Assembly (NCBI GenBank): GCA_036480335.1
Contig: JAZGGH010000113.1
Location: 1-36,916 of the forward strand
Direction of reading: 5' to 3'
From: JAZGER01 sp036480335
GTDB taxonomy: Bacteria; Pseudomonadota; Gammaproteobacteria; DSM-19610
Length of the DNA: 36,916 nt
Both the position numbers and the translations under genes were made by a program. The notes beneath the pieces are model-generated. The model made no database searches, was not told the DNA's origin, and saw nothing but the letters and a program-made list of their open reading frames with translations. Positions 15,862 through 24,254 of this stretch are shown piece by piece (the stretch's first letter is position 1; each line of letters begins with the position of its first letter).

Positions 15862-16899
15862 ATGTTTCGGAATAGTGTTCTATTACTTTCAAGCAGCTTG
15901 TGGATGTTTACCGCCTTTGCAGAACAAGCCACACTGCAATCATTGACCATTCAAACCAGCCAGACCCCGGAAATACAGATGTTTGACGGCACAGTTGAAG
16001 CGGTTAATCAGGCCACCATATCCGCCGAGGTTTCTGGTCGAATAGAGGAAATCCTGGTGGATGTTGATGATTATGTTGAACAGGGTGCCGAAATTATCCG
16101 CTTTCGCAACAAAGATCAGGCAGCTTCTCTGAAAAGCGCCAGAGCGCGTCTGCAGGAAGCCCGAGCACTATTCGCCAATGCGACCTCTGAATACAACCGC
16201 ACCAAACGTATATATAAACAGAAGCTGATTGCAAAATCGCAACTGGACAAAGCAGAGTCCAGCTTCAAGGCAGCTCAAGCGCGTGTCGAATCAGCCAAGG
16301 GCGATCGAGCCCGAGCAGAAGAACAAATGGAACGCACACGGGTACGCGCACCCTATGCAGGCATCGTCACTAAACGGCTGGTAGAAAAAGGGGAAGCCGT
16401 TTCCGCAGGTCAGGCATTAGTCTCCGGGGTTTCACTGGAGCAGTTGCGCGTCAGCACCTGGATACCTCAACGATTTGTTGCGCAGGTTCGCAAGACACCG
16501 CGGGCCATCATTTACAAGGATAATAACCCTGAAAACAACCTCACTTCGGAAAAGCTGACCCTGTTCCCGGTAGCCGACGAACTCAATAACAGTTTCCGCC
16601 TACGCCTTGCTCTGCCACCTGGACAACATGGCCTGTATCCTGGCACTCTGATCAAGATCGGTATTCCGCTACAGAAAAAAACCCGCATCACGATTCCTGC
16701 TGATGCTCTAGTGCAACGCAGTGAGCTGACTGCTGTTTACCTGCTTGCCAATGAACAGATACGCCTGCGACAGGTACGTACAGGCCATCGTAGCCCCCAG
16801 GATATTGAAATACTGGCCGGCCTGACTGAAGGCGATGTGATTATTCTTGATCCCGTCGCGGCCGCAGAGGCTCTGAAAAACCAGGCGAGCGGAGAATAA
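15862..16899 (+). CDS. RND efflux periplasmic adaptor (HlyD/MFP family)
   Basis: A 345-residue membrane-fusion protein linking an inner-membrane RND pump to an outer-membrane channel. A signal peptide MFRNSVLLLSSSLWMFTAFA is followed by the mature start EQATLQ. The lipoyl/barrel half-motifs are GTVEAVNQATISAEVSGRIE near residue 38 and RTRVRAPYAGIVTKRLVEKG near 158, with a helical hairpin of about 60 residues (ARARLQEARALFANAT to AKGDRARAEEQME) between. I choose the ATG at 15862, with TGGAG six bases upstream; an ATG at 15850 would add four residues before the signal. Three bases separate it from the pump gene. No lipobox Cys is seen. Confidence 0.88.
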   Translation: MFRNSVLLLSSSLWMFTAFAEQATLQSLTIQTSQTPEIQMFDGTVEAVNQATISAEVSGRIEEILVDVDDYVEQGAEIIRFRNKDQAASLKSARARLQEARALFANATSEYNRTKRIYKQKLIAKSQLDKAESSFKAAQARVESAKGDRARAEEQMERTRVRAPYAGIVTKRLVEKGEAVSAGQALVSGVSLEQLRVSTWIPQRFVAQVRKTPRAIIYKDNNPENNLTSEKLTLFPVADELNNSFRLRLALPPGQHGLYPGTLIKIGIPLQKKTRITIPADALVQRSELTAVYLLANEQIRLRQVRTGHRSPQDIEILAGLTEGDVIILDPVAAAEALKNQASGE

Positions 16900-16902
16900 C
16901 CC

Positions 16903-19900
16903 ATGGGTCCATCTGGTACTATCGCGCGACTGTTTCAAGGTTCAGAAATCACTCCGCTACTGGCACTGGCCGGTTTACTGCTGGGCTTTTTTGCCATTAT
17001 GGTCACGCCACGCGAAGAAGAGCCACAGATTGATGTGACTTTTGCGAACATCTTTATCCCGTTTCCCGGTGCCAGCGCTCAGGAAGTAGAGCATCTCATC
17101 ACCACTCCGGCTGAACAGATTCTGTCTGAAATTTCAGGCGTCAAACATATCTACTCCGTATCACAGCCTGGCATGTCGATGCTATCGGTGGAATACAATG
17201 TTGGTGAAGAAAGAACCGAAGCTATCGTACGTCTCTACAATGCTATTTATTCAAATCAGGACTGGTTACCCGCCAATCTGGGCGCAGGCCCAGCGCTGAT
17301 CAAACCCAAAGGCATCGATGATGTCCCCATGCTGGCGCTGACTTTGTGGTCGGACAATGAAAGCATTGGCGGTTATGAACTCGAACGCGTTGCGCATACC
17401 ATTGAATCTGAGCTCAAGCGCGTACCTGATACACGTGATATCTATACCATAGGTGGTCCAGGCCATCTGGTGCGGGTCATCCTTGATCCGCAGAAATGCG
17501 CCAGTACCGGCATTACCCTGAATGACTTGCGAGCATCGTTGTTAGCAGCGAATCGCGTCCTCGATGCCGGTGTATCGACCAGTAATAATACAGAAATTCT
17601 CATTGATGCTGGCAGTTTCCTGAGTCAGGCATCTGACCTGGAAAACCTGGTTGTTGGCATGCGTAATGGTGGCCCTGTTTATCTCGGTGATGTGGCTGAG
17701 ATAAAAAATGGGCCTGACCGGCCTGAACAACTTGTCTGGCATTTCAATGGGCCGGCGGATGATGGCAATCACCTGCAATCCATCGCTTACCCCGCCGTGA
17801 CCATCGCTATCGCTAAAAAACCAGGCACTAATGCTGTGGAAATTGCTAACAGTGTGCTTGCACGCCTGGACCAGCTACGCGGTGTTTTTATTCCTGATGA
17901 TATCAATGTGACCGTCACTCGAAACTACGGTGTAACCGCCAACGACAAGGCACAAACACTGATCACAAAACTAATCTTTGCCACCAGCCTTGTGGTGCTA
18001 CTGGTACTGGTTGCGCTTGGCTGGCGTGAAGCCTTTATTGTTGGCATGGCAGTTATCATTACCCTGGCGATCACTTTGTTTGTTTCATGGGCCTGGGGCT
18101 TTACACTCAATCGAGTATCGCTGTTTGCGTTGATATTCTCCATTGGCATCCTTGTTGATGATGCGATTGTGGTGGTGGAAAACATTCACCGCCATCTGCA
18201 ACTGGGTGCAAAATCTCTAACAGAGGCAATTCCTGCTGCGGTTGATGAAGTTGGTGGGCCAACCATTCTGGCAACCTTTACCGTCATCGCTGCACTGCTA
18301 CCGATGGCATTTGTGACGGGGCTGATGGGACCGTATATGAGTCCTATCCCTATTAATGCCAGTTTCGGTATGCTCATTTCACTGGCAGTTGCTTTCACAG
18401 TGACGCCCTGGATGTGTCATCGCTTCATGAAATTTGAAATGCATCATGATGAAGACAATGGAGAATCCAGGATACACCACTTTGCGCGAATATTGATTTC
18501 ACCGTTTCTTAAAAGCGCCTGGAACCGATTTCTGCTGGGGCTTGTTATTCTGACCCTGATCATAGGCTCAGTAGGCCTGGCTGGTATTAAACTGGTGGTA
18601 TTAAAAATGCTGCCCTTCGATAACAAGTCGGAGTTCCAGATCATCGTTGATTTACCCGAAGGCAGTACCGTAGAACAAACCTCGGCAACACTGGATAGCC
18701 TGGCCAGCTATCTTGCCAGCGTACCGGAGATAACTGACTATCAAACCTATGCCGGCACCGCCGCACCGATCAATTTCAATGGTCTGGTACGCCAGTATTA
18801 TTTGCGCAAGCAAGCTAACCTCGGGGATATTCAGATCAATCTGGTGGATAAACATGACCGCGACAGGAAAAGCCACGAAATCGCCCAATCGGTGCGTGAG
18901 CCGTTGCAGGCAATTGGCAAGCGATTCAATGCCAATGTCAAAATTGTAGAAGTCCCTCCCGGCCCGCCGGTTTTTTCACCTCTGGTTGCCGAAATCTATG
19001 GTCTTGATTACAGTGGTCAGGTTGCTACCGCAAAAGCGGTACGCAGCGTATTTGAAAATACTGAGAACATTGTTGATGTCGATGACACAGTTGAAACCCT
19101 CTCGGAGCGGCTCATCGTTCATGTTGACCGCAATCGTGCCGCGCAACTGGGTATTTCGCAGAAAGATGTTGTTGATGCGCTCGCTGCCGCATTTGGCGGA
19201 GAAGATATTACCTACCTGCACAGCGACTATGGCAAATACCCGATTCCAGTTCGGCTTGAAGCCTCGCGTACCGACAAAAGCGACCTGAACAATTTACTCA
19301 CATTACAGCTACGCAGCATGAACGGTAATCTGGTGCCGATCTCTGAAGTAGTATCGATTGAAAAGAGCACCCGTGAATACTCCATTTATCATAAGGATCT
19401 GCTGCCCGTTGTCTATGTTATCGGTGACATGGCGGGTGAGCTAGACAGCCCGCTATATGGTTTGTTCGACATACATTCGCAGCTTAAAGATCAGCCTGTT
19501 AATGGCGAGATTATTGATCAGACATTCATCAAGCAGCCAGAAAACCCCTACCGCTACAGCCTGAAATGGGATGGCGAATCACAAATCACCTATGAAACCT
19601 TCCGCGACATGGGCATTGCTTATTCCGTCGGCATGCTGCTGATTTACCTGCTGGTGGTGGCGCAGTTCCGCTCCTATCTGGTACCACTGGTCATCATGGC
19701 GCCGATCCCGTTAACACTCATCGGTGTTATGCCTGGACATGCCCTGCTTGGTGCACCTTTCACGGCGACTTCAATGATTGGCATGATTGCCCTGGCTGGC
19801 ATCATTGTGCGTAACTCTATTCTGCTGGTTGATTTTATCGACGAAACCGTAGCTGCCGGCACCTCCCTGGAAAAGGCAGTGATTGAGGCCACGGCAGTGC

Positions 19901-20088
19901 GCACTAAACCGATTATACTAACAGGGCTGGCCGCCATGCTGGGGGCATTGTTCATTCTTGATGACCCGATTTTTAGTGGCCTGGCCATTAGCCTGATTTT
20001 TGGCATTATGGTATCCACCTTGCTGACCTTGCTGGTCATCCCTGTGCTCTATTACACTCTGCGTCGCCCCAGAGGTGCGCATGCCTGA
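16903..20088 (+). CDS. RND family efflux pump, inner-membrane subunit (AcrB/AcrD/AcrF-like)
   Basis: A 1061-residue proton-driven pump with two repeats of a transmembrane bundle and a large periplasmic loop. It opens with a helix (LLALAGLLLGFFAIMV) and PREEEPQIDVTFANIFIPFP. The proton-relay helix TM4 reads SIGILVDDAIVVVENIHRHL near residue 412, with both Asp. TM10 reads GIIVRNSILLVDFIDE near 966, with Arg where AcrB has its key Lys. Substrates cannot be read from the sequence; the PREEEPQI type is distinct from the heavy-metal exporters. No outer-membrane factor gene is adjacent, so a TolC-like partner must be elsewhere. Its last eight bases overlap bioA. Confidence 0.9.
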   Translation: MGPSGTIARLFQGSEITPLLALAGLLLGFFAIMVTPREEEPQIDVTFANIFIPFPGASAQEVEHLITTPAEQILSEISGVKHIYSVSQPGMSMLSVEYNVGEERTEAIVRLYNAIYSNQDWLPANLGAGPALIKPKGIDDVPMLALTLWSDNESIGGYELERVAHTIESELKRVPDTRDIYTIGGPGHLVRVILDPQKCASTGITLNDLRASLLAANRVLDAGVSTSNNTEILIDAGSFLSQASDLENLVVGMRNGGPVYLGDVAEIKNGPDRPEQLVWHFNGPADDGNHLQSIAYPAVTIAIAKKPGTNAVEIANSVLARLDQLRGVFIPDDINVTVTRNYGVTANDKAQTLITKLIFATSLVVLLVLVALGWREAFIVGMAVIITLAITLFVSWAWGFTLNRVSLFALIFSIGILVDDAIVVVENIHRHLQLGAKSLTEAIPAAVDEVGGPTILATFTVIAALLPMAFVTGLMGPYMSPIPINASFGMLISLAVAFTVTPWMCHRFMKFEMHHDEDNGESRIHHFARILISPFLKSAWNRFLLGLVILTLIIGSVGLAGIKLVVLKMLPFDNKSEFQIIVDLPEGSTVEQTSATLDSLASYLASVPEITDYQTYAGTAAPINFNGLVRQYYLRKQANLGDIQINLVDKHDRDRKSHEIAQSVREPLQAIGKRFNANVKIVEVPPGPPVFSPLVAEIYGLDYSGQVATAKAVRSVFENTENIVDVDDTVETLSERLIVHVDRNRAAQLGISQKDVVDALAAAFGGEDITYLHSDYGKYPIPVRLEASRTDKSDLNNLLTLQLRSMNGNLVPISEVVSIEKSTREYSIYHKDLLPVVYVIGDMAGELDSPLYGLFDIHSQLKDQPVNGEIIDQTFIKQPENPYRYSLKWDGESQITYETFRDMGIAYSVGMLLIYLLVVAQFRSYLVPLVIMAPIPLTLIGVMPGHALLGAPFTATSMIGMIALAGIIVRNSILLVDFIDETVAAGTSLEKAVIEATAVRTKPIILTGLAAMLGALFILDDPIFSGLAISLIFGIMVSTLLTLLVIPVLYYTLRRPRGAHA

Positions 20089-21445
20089 GCAGACTGACGC
20101 CAATCAGACATGGGCCAGCCGCGACCTGGCACATATCTGGCACCCCTGTACGCAGATGAAGGACCATGAATGGTTACCCATGATTCCGATTCGTCGCGGT
20201 AAAGGTGTCTGGCTGGAAGATTTTTCCGGACAACGCTATCTGGATGCGACCAGCTCCTGGTGGGTCAACCTGTTCGGTCACTGCAACCCGGAAATCAATG
20301 CAGCCATACAGCAACAACTGGAAACACTGGAGCATTGTATCTTTGCCGGCTTCACGCATCCGGCGGCGATTGAATTATCAGAGCGCCTGGTGAAATTAAC
20401 ACCGGCCGGGCTGGAAAAAGTTTTTTTTGCGGATAATGGCTCCTCGGCCGTGGAAGTCGCACTGAAGATGAGTTTTCATTACTGGCACAATCAACAACGC
20501 CCAAAAAAGACCCGCTTCATCACGCTGGAAAACAGCTACCACGGTGAAACACTCGGCGCATTGGCCGTCGGTTCGGTTGAGTTGTACAAAAAAACCTATG
20601 GGCCACTTTTGCTGGAAGTCATTACCGTTGCTTCGCCAGACTGCTTTCAGCGTGAAGACGGCGAAAGCTGCCAGCAATACAGTGCCAGAATGATTGCGCC
20701 GATGCGCAAAACCCTGGAGCAAAATGCCGAGGAAGTTTGTGCCGTTATCATTGAACCACTGGTGCAATGCGCTGGCAACATGCGCATGTACGATCCTGTT
20801 TACCTGAGTGAATTGCGCAAACTCTGTGACGAATTTGATGTGCATTTGATTGCCGATGAAGTTGCCGTGGGCTTCGGCCGCACAGGCACGATGTTTGCCT
20901 GTGAACAGGCCGACATCAGTCCGGATTTTATGTGTTTGTCAAAGGGGCTGACTGCTGGCTATATGCCGTTGTCAGTGACACTCACCCGAGAGAAAATTTA
21001 TGATGCCTTTTATGATGATTATGAAAACCTGACGGCCTTTCTGCATTCTCACAGCTACACCGGCAATGCCCTCGCCTGCCGCACCGCTTTAGCCACCCTG
21101 GATATTTTTGAGCAACAACCCGTGCTTGAAAACAATCGCAAACTGGCAGCAACCATGGCAGATGCCTGCTCAATATTCCAGGAACACCCACATATCAGCG
21201 ACATTCGCCAGACCGGAATGATCATGGCGCTGGAAATGAGTCCGGACAAAACTCGTCAAGCAGCTTACCCGTGGCAGCAACGCAGGGGACTGAAGGTATA
21301 CCAGCATGGCCTCAGCCAGGGCATGTTACTCAGACCACTTGGCAATGTCGTTTATTTTATGCCGCCATACGTGATAAGCGAAGATGAAATTCGTCAGATG
21401 GTCGAGGTCGCTCACCAGGGCATTGATATTGCGACGCGTGATTGA
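20081..21445 (+). CDS. bioA: Adenosylmethionine-8-amino-7-oxononanoate aminotransferase
   Basis: A 454-residue class III PLP aminotransferase of biotin synthesis that uses S-adenosylmethionine as amino donor to make 7,8-diaminopelargonate. Seen: HIWHPCTQMKDHEWLPM near residue 17, DATSSWWVNLFGHCNP near 50, ENSYHGETLGALAVG near 150, IADEVAVGFGRTGTMFACE near 252, and the PLP-lysine segment CLSKGLTAGYMPLSVT near 286. WWVNLFGH and the GFGRTG block are BioA-like. The ATG at 20081 has AGAGG six bases upstream and overlaps the end of the pump gene by eight bases. Other bio genes are not in the window. Confidence 0.94.
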   Translation: MPEQTDANQTWASRDLAHIWHPCTQMKDHEWLPMIPIRRGKGVWLEDFSGQRYLDATSSWWVNLFGHCNPEINAAIQQQLETLEHCIFAGFTHPAAIELSERLVKLTPAGLEKVFFADNGSSAVEVALKMSFHYWHNQQRPKKTRFITLENSYHGETLGALAVGSVELYKKTYGPLLLEVITVASPDCFQREDGESCQQYSARMIAPMRKTLEQNAEEVCAVIIEPLVQCAGNMRMYDPVYLSELRKLCDEFDVHLIADEVAVGFGRTGTMFACEQADISPDFMCLSKGLTAGYMPLSVTLTREKIYDAFYDDYENLTAFLHSHSYTGNALACRTALATLDIFEQQPVLENNRKLAATMADACSIFQEHPHISDIRQTGMIMALEMSPDKTRQAAYPWQQRRGLKVYQHGLSQGMLLRPLGNVVYFMPPYVISEDEIRQMVEVAHQGIDIATRD

Positions 21446-22183
21446 ATGCGCCAGCAACGCGTCTACACCTCGCAGCCATTAACCCCCGGTGAGTCTGTTC
21501 AGCTTGAAGCAGACAGCAGCCACCATCTCAGCAAGGTACTGCGATTACAAACGGGTGACGCCATTATTCTATTCAATGGAGATGGTCATGAATATACCGC
21601 CAGCATCGAAATCTGTGCGCGTCAGTCCGTGCAGGTCCTTGTACAAAAACAACTCAATGTCAGCCGCGAGTCGCCCCTGCAGATTACACTCGCGCAGGGA
21701 ATCTCTCGCGGCAGTCGTATGGATTACACTTTGCAAAAAGCGGTAGAACTGGGTATTAACACCATCATCCCTTTATGGACGACGCGAACCCAGGTGAAGC
21801 TTGATGCCAAACGTATGCACAAGCGGGTTAAACACTGGCAGGGAGTGATTCAATCTGCCAGCGAACAATCTGGCCGTCTGCAACTCCCTGAACTGCTACC
21901 GGCGCTGTCTCTGCAAGAATGGGTAACGAACACGAGCGACAACCATGAGATGAAATTACTGCTGCATCCTGAAGCAGGCAGCAGCCTGAACACCCTGCAC
22001 AAACCGGAAGGAAAAATTGCACTCCTGATCGGGCCGGAAGGCGGCATTACAGAGGAAGAAATTCAGCTGTGCAAAGACCACTGCTTTACTGATATCCGCC
22101 TCGGCCCAAGAATATTGCGCACCGAAACGGCGGCACTTGCAACATTGAGTGCAATTCAGGCTTTATGGGGAGATTTTAGTTGA
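21446..22183 (+). CDS. rsmE: 16S rRNA m3U1498 methyltransferase
   Basis: A 245-residue SPOUT-class methyltransferase that uses SAM to N3-methylate U1498 of 16S rRNA. The N-terminal PUA-like part is RVYTSQPLTPGESVQLEADS with HHLSKVLRLQTGD. The SPOUT domain has LQKAVELGINTIIPLWTTRT near residue 95, LIGPEGGITEEEIQLC near 190, and the knot motif LGPRILRTETAALATLSAIQ near 217. It begins directly after the bioA stop, so it is probably cotranscribed. Its last 21 bases overlap the convergent zinc-ribbon gene. Confidence 0.95.
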   Translation: MRQQRVYTSQPLTPGESVQLEADSSHHLSKVLRLQTGDAIILFNGDGHEYTASIEICARQSVQVLVQKQLNVSRESPLQITLAQGISRGSRMDYTLQKAVELGINTIIPLWTTRTQVKLDAKRMHKRVKHWQGVIQSASEQSGRLQLPELLPALSLQEWVTNTSDNHEMKLLLHPEAGSSLNTLHKPEGKIALLIGPEGGITEEEIQLCKDHCFTDIRLGPRILRTETAALATLSAIQALWGDFS

Positions 22184-22562
22184 ACCTTCGTAGTAAACGA
22201 TTAAGCGCTTCAGAGCACTAGGATTTGATTTTGCTCCACACCAGAAACAGTCACTTCTTCTTGGATTAATTTTGTGTCCGCAATCCAGACATTTCGTTAT
22301 TTTCTGACTGATTTTTCCATCAAGCTTACCATCTCGCAAATCAATTTCTTCTATTCTTTTTTCAAGATCACTTTGCGTTTGATCAGTGCTTTCGATAAGA
22401 AAGTTCAGCCAATGCCTGGCAAACAAGAACCAGAGTATCTATTCGGGTTTCTAGATATTCAAGATCGGTTTGATTGCGAACTGATTTCAGATTAGCCATG
22501 CTTGCATCAGCTTTTGCTGCATGAATATCTAGAGATTGCAACATATTCCAAATGGAGGTCAT
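22163..22562 (-). pseudogene. Frameshifted zinc-ribbon protein gene
   Basis: From an ATG at 22562 the frame encodes 59 residues (MTSIWNMLQSLDIHAAKADA..., ending ...LETRIDTLVLVCQALAELSY RKH) and stops at 22383. The adjacent frame is open from 22426 to 22163 and continues ...NFLIESTDQTQSDLEKRIEE and IDLRDGKLDGKISQ. It then has a zinc ribbon CLDC...CFWC with two CxxC pairs, and ends KISP. Joining the frames near 22410 through a one-base insertion gives one continuous protein of about 132 residues. Its parts (LETRID, CQA, EIDLRDGK, C-terminal zinc ribbon) resemble hypothetical zinc-ribbon proteins I have seen in other gammaproteobacteria; that is recollection, not a search. Function unknown. It could also be a sequencing error. 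Confidence 0.65.
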
Positions 22563-22603
22563 AATATCCCAAGGATTGACTGAATCAAAAGTTATTGCTC
22601 AAT

Positions 22604-22634
22604 AAAAAGGGCCTTCTGAAAACAGAAAACCCTT
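22604..22634 (-). terminator. Intrinsic terminator after tRNA-Gln / rpsI operon
   Basis: On the minus strand AAGGGTTTTCTG, loop TTTT, CAGAAGGCCCTT: a 12-bp stem with two G-T pairs, followed by TTTA. Confidence 0.82.
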
Positions 22635-22641
22635 GTGCTGT

Positions 22642-22715
22642 TGGCTGGGGGACAAGGATTCGAACCTTGGTTGGCGGAGTCAGAGTCCGCAGTCCTACCG
22701 CTAGACGATCCCCCA
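22642..22715 (-). tRNA. tRNA-Gln (CUG anticodon)
   Basis: A 74-base cloverleaf on the minus strand with encoded CCA. The acceptor UGGGGGA pairs with UCCCCCA, the discriminator is G, the D arm has AGCGGUAGGA, the anticodon stem GCGGA/UCCGC holds the loop CUCUGAC, and the T arm has GGUUCGAAUCC. The anticodon CUG reads CAG (Gln). The UGGGG acceptor start is typical of bacterial tRNA-Gln. It lies 27 bases after the rpsI stop and before a terminator. Confidence 0.95.
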
Positions 22716-22741
22716 ATAAAATTCAGAACCCTGCTGGCAGA

Positions 22742-23131
22742 TTAACGCTTGCTGAACTGAGGAGCTCGGCGAGCTTTGTGTAAACCCACTTTCTTACGTT
22801 CAACTTCACGTGCATCACGAGTCACAAATCCGGCAACTCGAAGCGGTTTGCGCAACGCTTCATCAGTAGCAATCAGTGCACGTGTGATACCGTGCCGAAT
22901 AGCACCCGCCTGACCTGTTGTACCACCGCCTTTTACGGTTGCAGTTACATCAAAGTCACCAGCAAGATCGACTTTCTCAAGCGCCTGTCTGACAATCATG
23001 CGCGCTGTCTGGCGACCGAAGTAGGTGTCCAGAGGGCGTTTGTTAACGGTAATGTTACCGCTGCCTTTTTTCAGGAAAACACGTGCTGTTGAACTCTTGC
23101 GTCGACCTGTTGCGTAATAAGTTTCGCTCAT
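22742..23131 (-). CDS. rpsI: 30S ribosomal protein S9
   Basis: A 129-residue protein of the 30S subunit whose C-terminal tail reaches the P-site tRNA. It begins YYATGRRKSSTARVFLKKGS after MSET, has GGGTTGQAGAIRHGITRAL near residue 68 and ends KARRAPQFSKR, the conserved basic tail with terminal Lys-Arg. Standard length. It follows rplM by 24 bp, the conserved rplM-rpsI pair. Confidence 0.98.
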   Translation of the reverse strand: MSETYYATGRRKSSTARVFLKKGSGNITVNKRPLDTYFGRQTARMIVRQALEKVDLAGDFDVTATVKGGGTTGQAGAIRHGITRALIATDEALRKPLRVAGFVTRDAREVERKKVGLHKARRAPQFSKR

Positions 23132-23155
23132 ATTCTATTCCTGACTCTTAATTTT

Positions 23156-23584
23156 CTAGATATCCAGCGCCTGGGGCTGCTGTGCCGCATGCTTATGCTC
23201 ACTACCGGCGTATATCTTCAGTTTACGATACATTTCCCGACCTAGAGGATTTTTAGGAAGCATGCCTTTTACTGCGAGTTCCAGCACCCGACCCGGTACT
23301 TTTTCCTGCATCGTCTTGAAATTTACGGATTTCATATTACCGATGTATCCCGTGTGGCGATGATACATTTTATCGTTTACTTTATTACCCGTCACCCGGA
23401 TTTTTCCGGCGTTGATAACCACGATGTAATCACCGGTATCAACGTGTGGGGTAAATATTGCTTTATGCTTGCCACGTAAACGACGGGCTATCTCGGTAGC
23501 CAGGCGGCCCAGTGTCTTGCCATCTGCGTCAACAAGGAACCAGTCGCGTCGCACTTCATGCGCTTTTGCACTGAAGGTTTTCAT
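23156..23584 (-). CDS. rplM: 50S ribosomal protein L13
   Basis: A 142-residue early-assembly 50S protein. It opens MKTFSAKAHEVRRDWFLVDA with the following GKTLGRLATEIARRLRGKHK block, VVINAGKIRVTGNK near residue 55 and KMYHRHTGYIGNMK near 70. MLPKNPLGREMYRKLKIYAG lies near 110. Length matches E. coli L13. A TTGGAG site precedes the ATG. First gene of the rplM-rpsI operon. Confidence 0.98.
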   Translation of the reverse strand: MKTFSAKAHEVRRDWFLVDADGKTLGRLATEIARRLRGKHKAIFTPHVDTGDYIVVINAGKIRVTGNKVNDKMYHRHTGYIGNMKSVNFKTMQEKVPGRVLELAVKGMLPKNPLGREMYRKLKIYAGSEHKHAAQQPQALDI

Positions 23585-23627
23585 TGGAATACTCCAAAAT
23601 CTGTTGGTACTGCGTCAAAGAGCGGGA

Positions 23628-23656
23628 ATGGTACATAAACATCCTGCGAACTTCAA
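23628..23656 (-). promoter_or_regulatory. Promoter candidate for rplM-rpsI
   Basis: Minus strand TTGAAG (23656-23651), 17 bases, TACCAT (23633-23628). This gives a leader of about 36 bases. It lies just downstream of the small-RNA terminator, so rplM has its own start. Confidence 0.55.
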
Positions 23657-23718
23657 CCTAAAAATATCCTGCTTACCCATCAATGGGCAGAATAAGCCGA
23701 CTGACAAACGCCAGGCAT

Positions 23719-23746
23719 AAAAAAAGGCGCAGCTAAAGGCTGCGCC
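23719..23746 (-). terminator. Intrinsic terminator of the 23.8-kb small RNA
   Basis: Minus strand GGCGCAGC, loop CTTTA, GCTGCGCC, then seven T's. A perfect 8-bp GC-rich stem, so termination should be efficient. Confidence 0.9.
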
Positions 23747-23822
23747 GAATATATAACCACCAAAGGAGGATTGGAGGAGGACTGAACAGCTACAAATTGG
23801 AGGAGGTAGCTGCTCAGCTGAT
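23719..23822 (-). ncRNA. Candidate anti-Shine-Dalgarno small RNA (about 100 nt)
   Basis: A non-coding unit between the ferredoxin gene and rplM. The minus-strand RNA would begin near 23822. It forms a 12-bp stem CUGAGCAGCUAC/GUAGCUGUUCAG (23817-23806 with 23793-23782; one G-U pair) whose 12-base loop is CUCCUCCAAUUU. An unpaired stretch follows with a second exact copy of CCUCCUCCAAU (23780-23770), then CCUCCUU (23769-23763), which equals the anti-SD core at the 16S rRNA 3' end. An AU-rich linker and a terminator hairpin end it. The design recalls CCUCCUCCC-motif RNAs of alpha- and betaproteobacteria and C-rich-loop sRNAs such as sX13 and RsaE. Homology to them is not shown. Confidence 0.68.
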
Positions 23823-23828
23823 TAGTAT

Positions 23829-23876
23829 ATTCTAATATTCCTCTTCTCTTGTCAAGGCTTTTTTCCTTTTTTCTTA
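23829..23876 (-). promoter_or_regulatory. Promoter of the candidate small RNA with A-tract UP-like element
   Basis: Minus strand TTGACA (23855-23850) with TAGAAT (23834-23829) at a short 15-base spacing; GAATAT at 17 bases is an alternative. Immediately upstream are two runs of six A's (AAAAAAGGAAAAAA), as in strong UP elements. Confidence 0.6.
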
Positions 23877-23911
23877 TGCCCCGATAGAGATTTTTATTAT
23901 GTCATTGTTTT

Positions 23912-24220
23912 TTATATTATTAACCTCTTTACTGGCTCATCTTCGATGAGGTGTTTCTGGATAATTTCATCAATATCTTCACTATCTATATAGGTATACC
24001 AGACCTCCTCGGGATAAACGACGAGAACCGGCCCTTCCTGACAGCGATCCAGACAACCCGCTGTATTAATCCTGACGCCGCCCTTACCCTGTAGCCGCAG
24101 CGCCTTGCAGCGTTGCTTAGCATAGTCTCGCATCTCGGTTGAAGCAAAACGTTGGCAGCATTCGCGGTCATCCTCACGTTGATTGGTGCAGAAAAAGACA
24201 TGGTATTTGAAATATGACAT
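23912..24220 (-). CDS. Thioredoxin-like [2Fe-2S] ferredoxin
   Basis: A 102-residue protein of the thioredoxin-like [2Fe-2S] ferredoxin family (the fold also found in NuoE and Azotobacter Shethna protein I). It begins YFKYHVFFCTNQREDDRECC, has a basic middle RCKALRLQGKGGVRIN, and TAGCLDRCQEGPVLVVYPE. Cysteines at about 11, 21-22, 56 and 60 supply the four ligands. It ends after a YIDSEDIDEIIQKHL helix. No partner gene adjoins. The start codon is only 34 bases from that of coq7 on the other strand, so promoters must overlap. The electron-transfer partner is unknown. Confidence 0.87.
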   Translation of the reverse strand: MSYFKYHVFFCTNQREDDRECCQRFASTEMRDYAKQRCKALRLQGKGGVRINTAGCLDRCQEGPVLVVYPEEVWYTYIDSEDIDEIIQKHLIEDEPVKRLII

Positions 24221-24254
24221 GGTGATTCCTCATCGTAGTGCTAAACTGGCAACC

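Noticed and set aside
23761..23817. Plus-strand GGAGG clusters as a CsrA/RsmA-binding RNA.
   Set aside because: The GGA motifs look CsrA-like, but promoter and terminator both point to the minus strand, where the same bases form CCUCC motifs in a hairpin loop.
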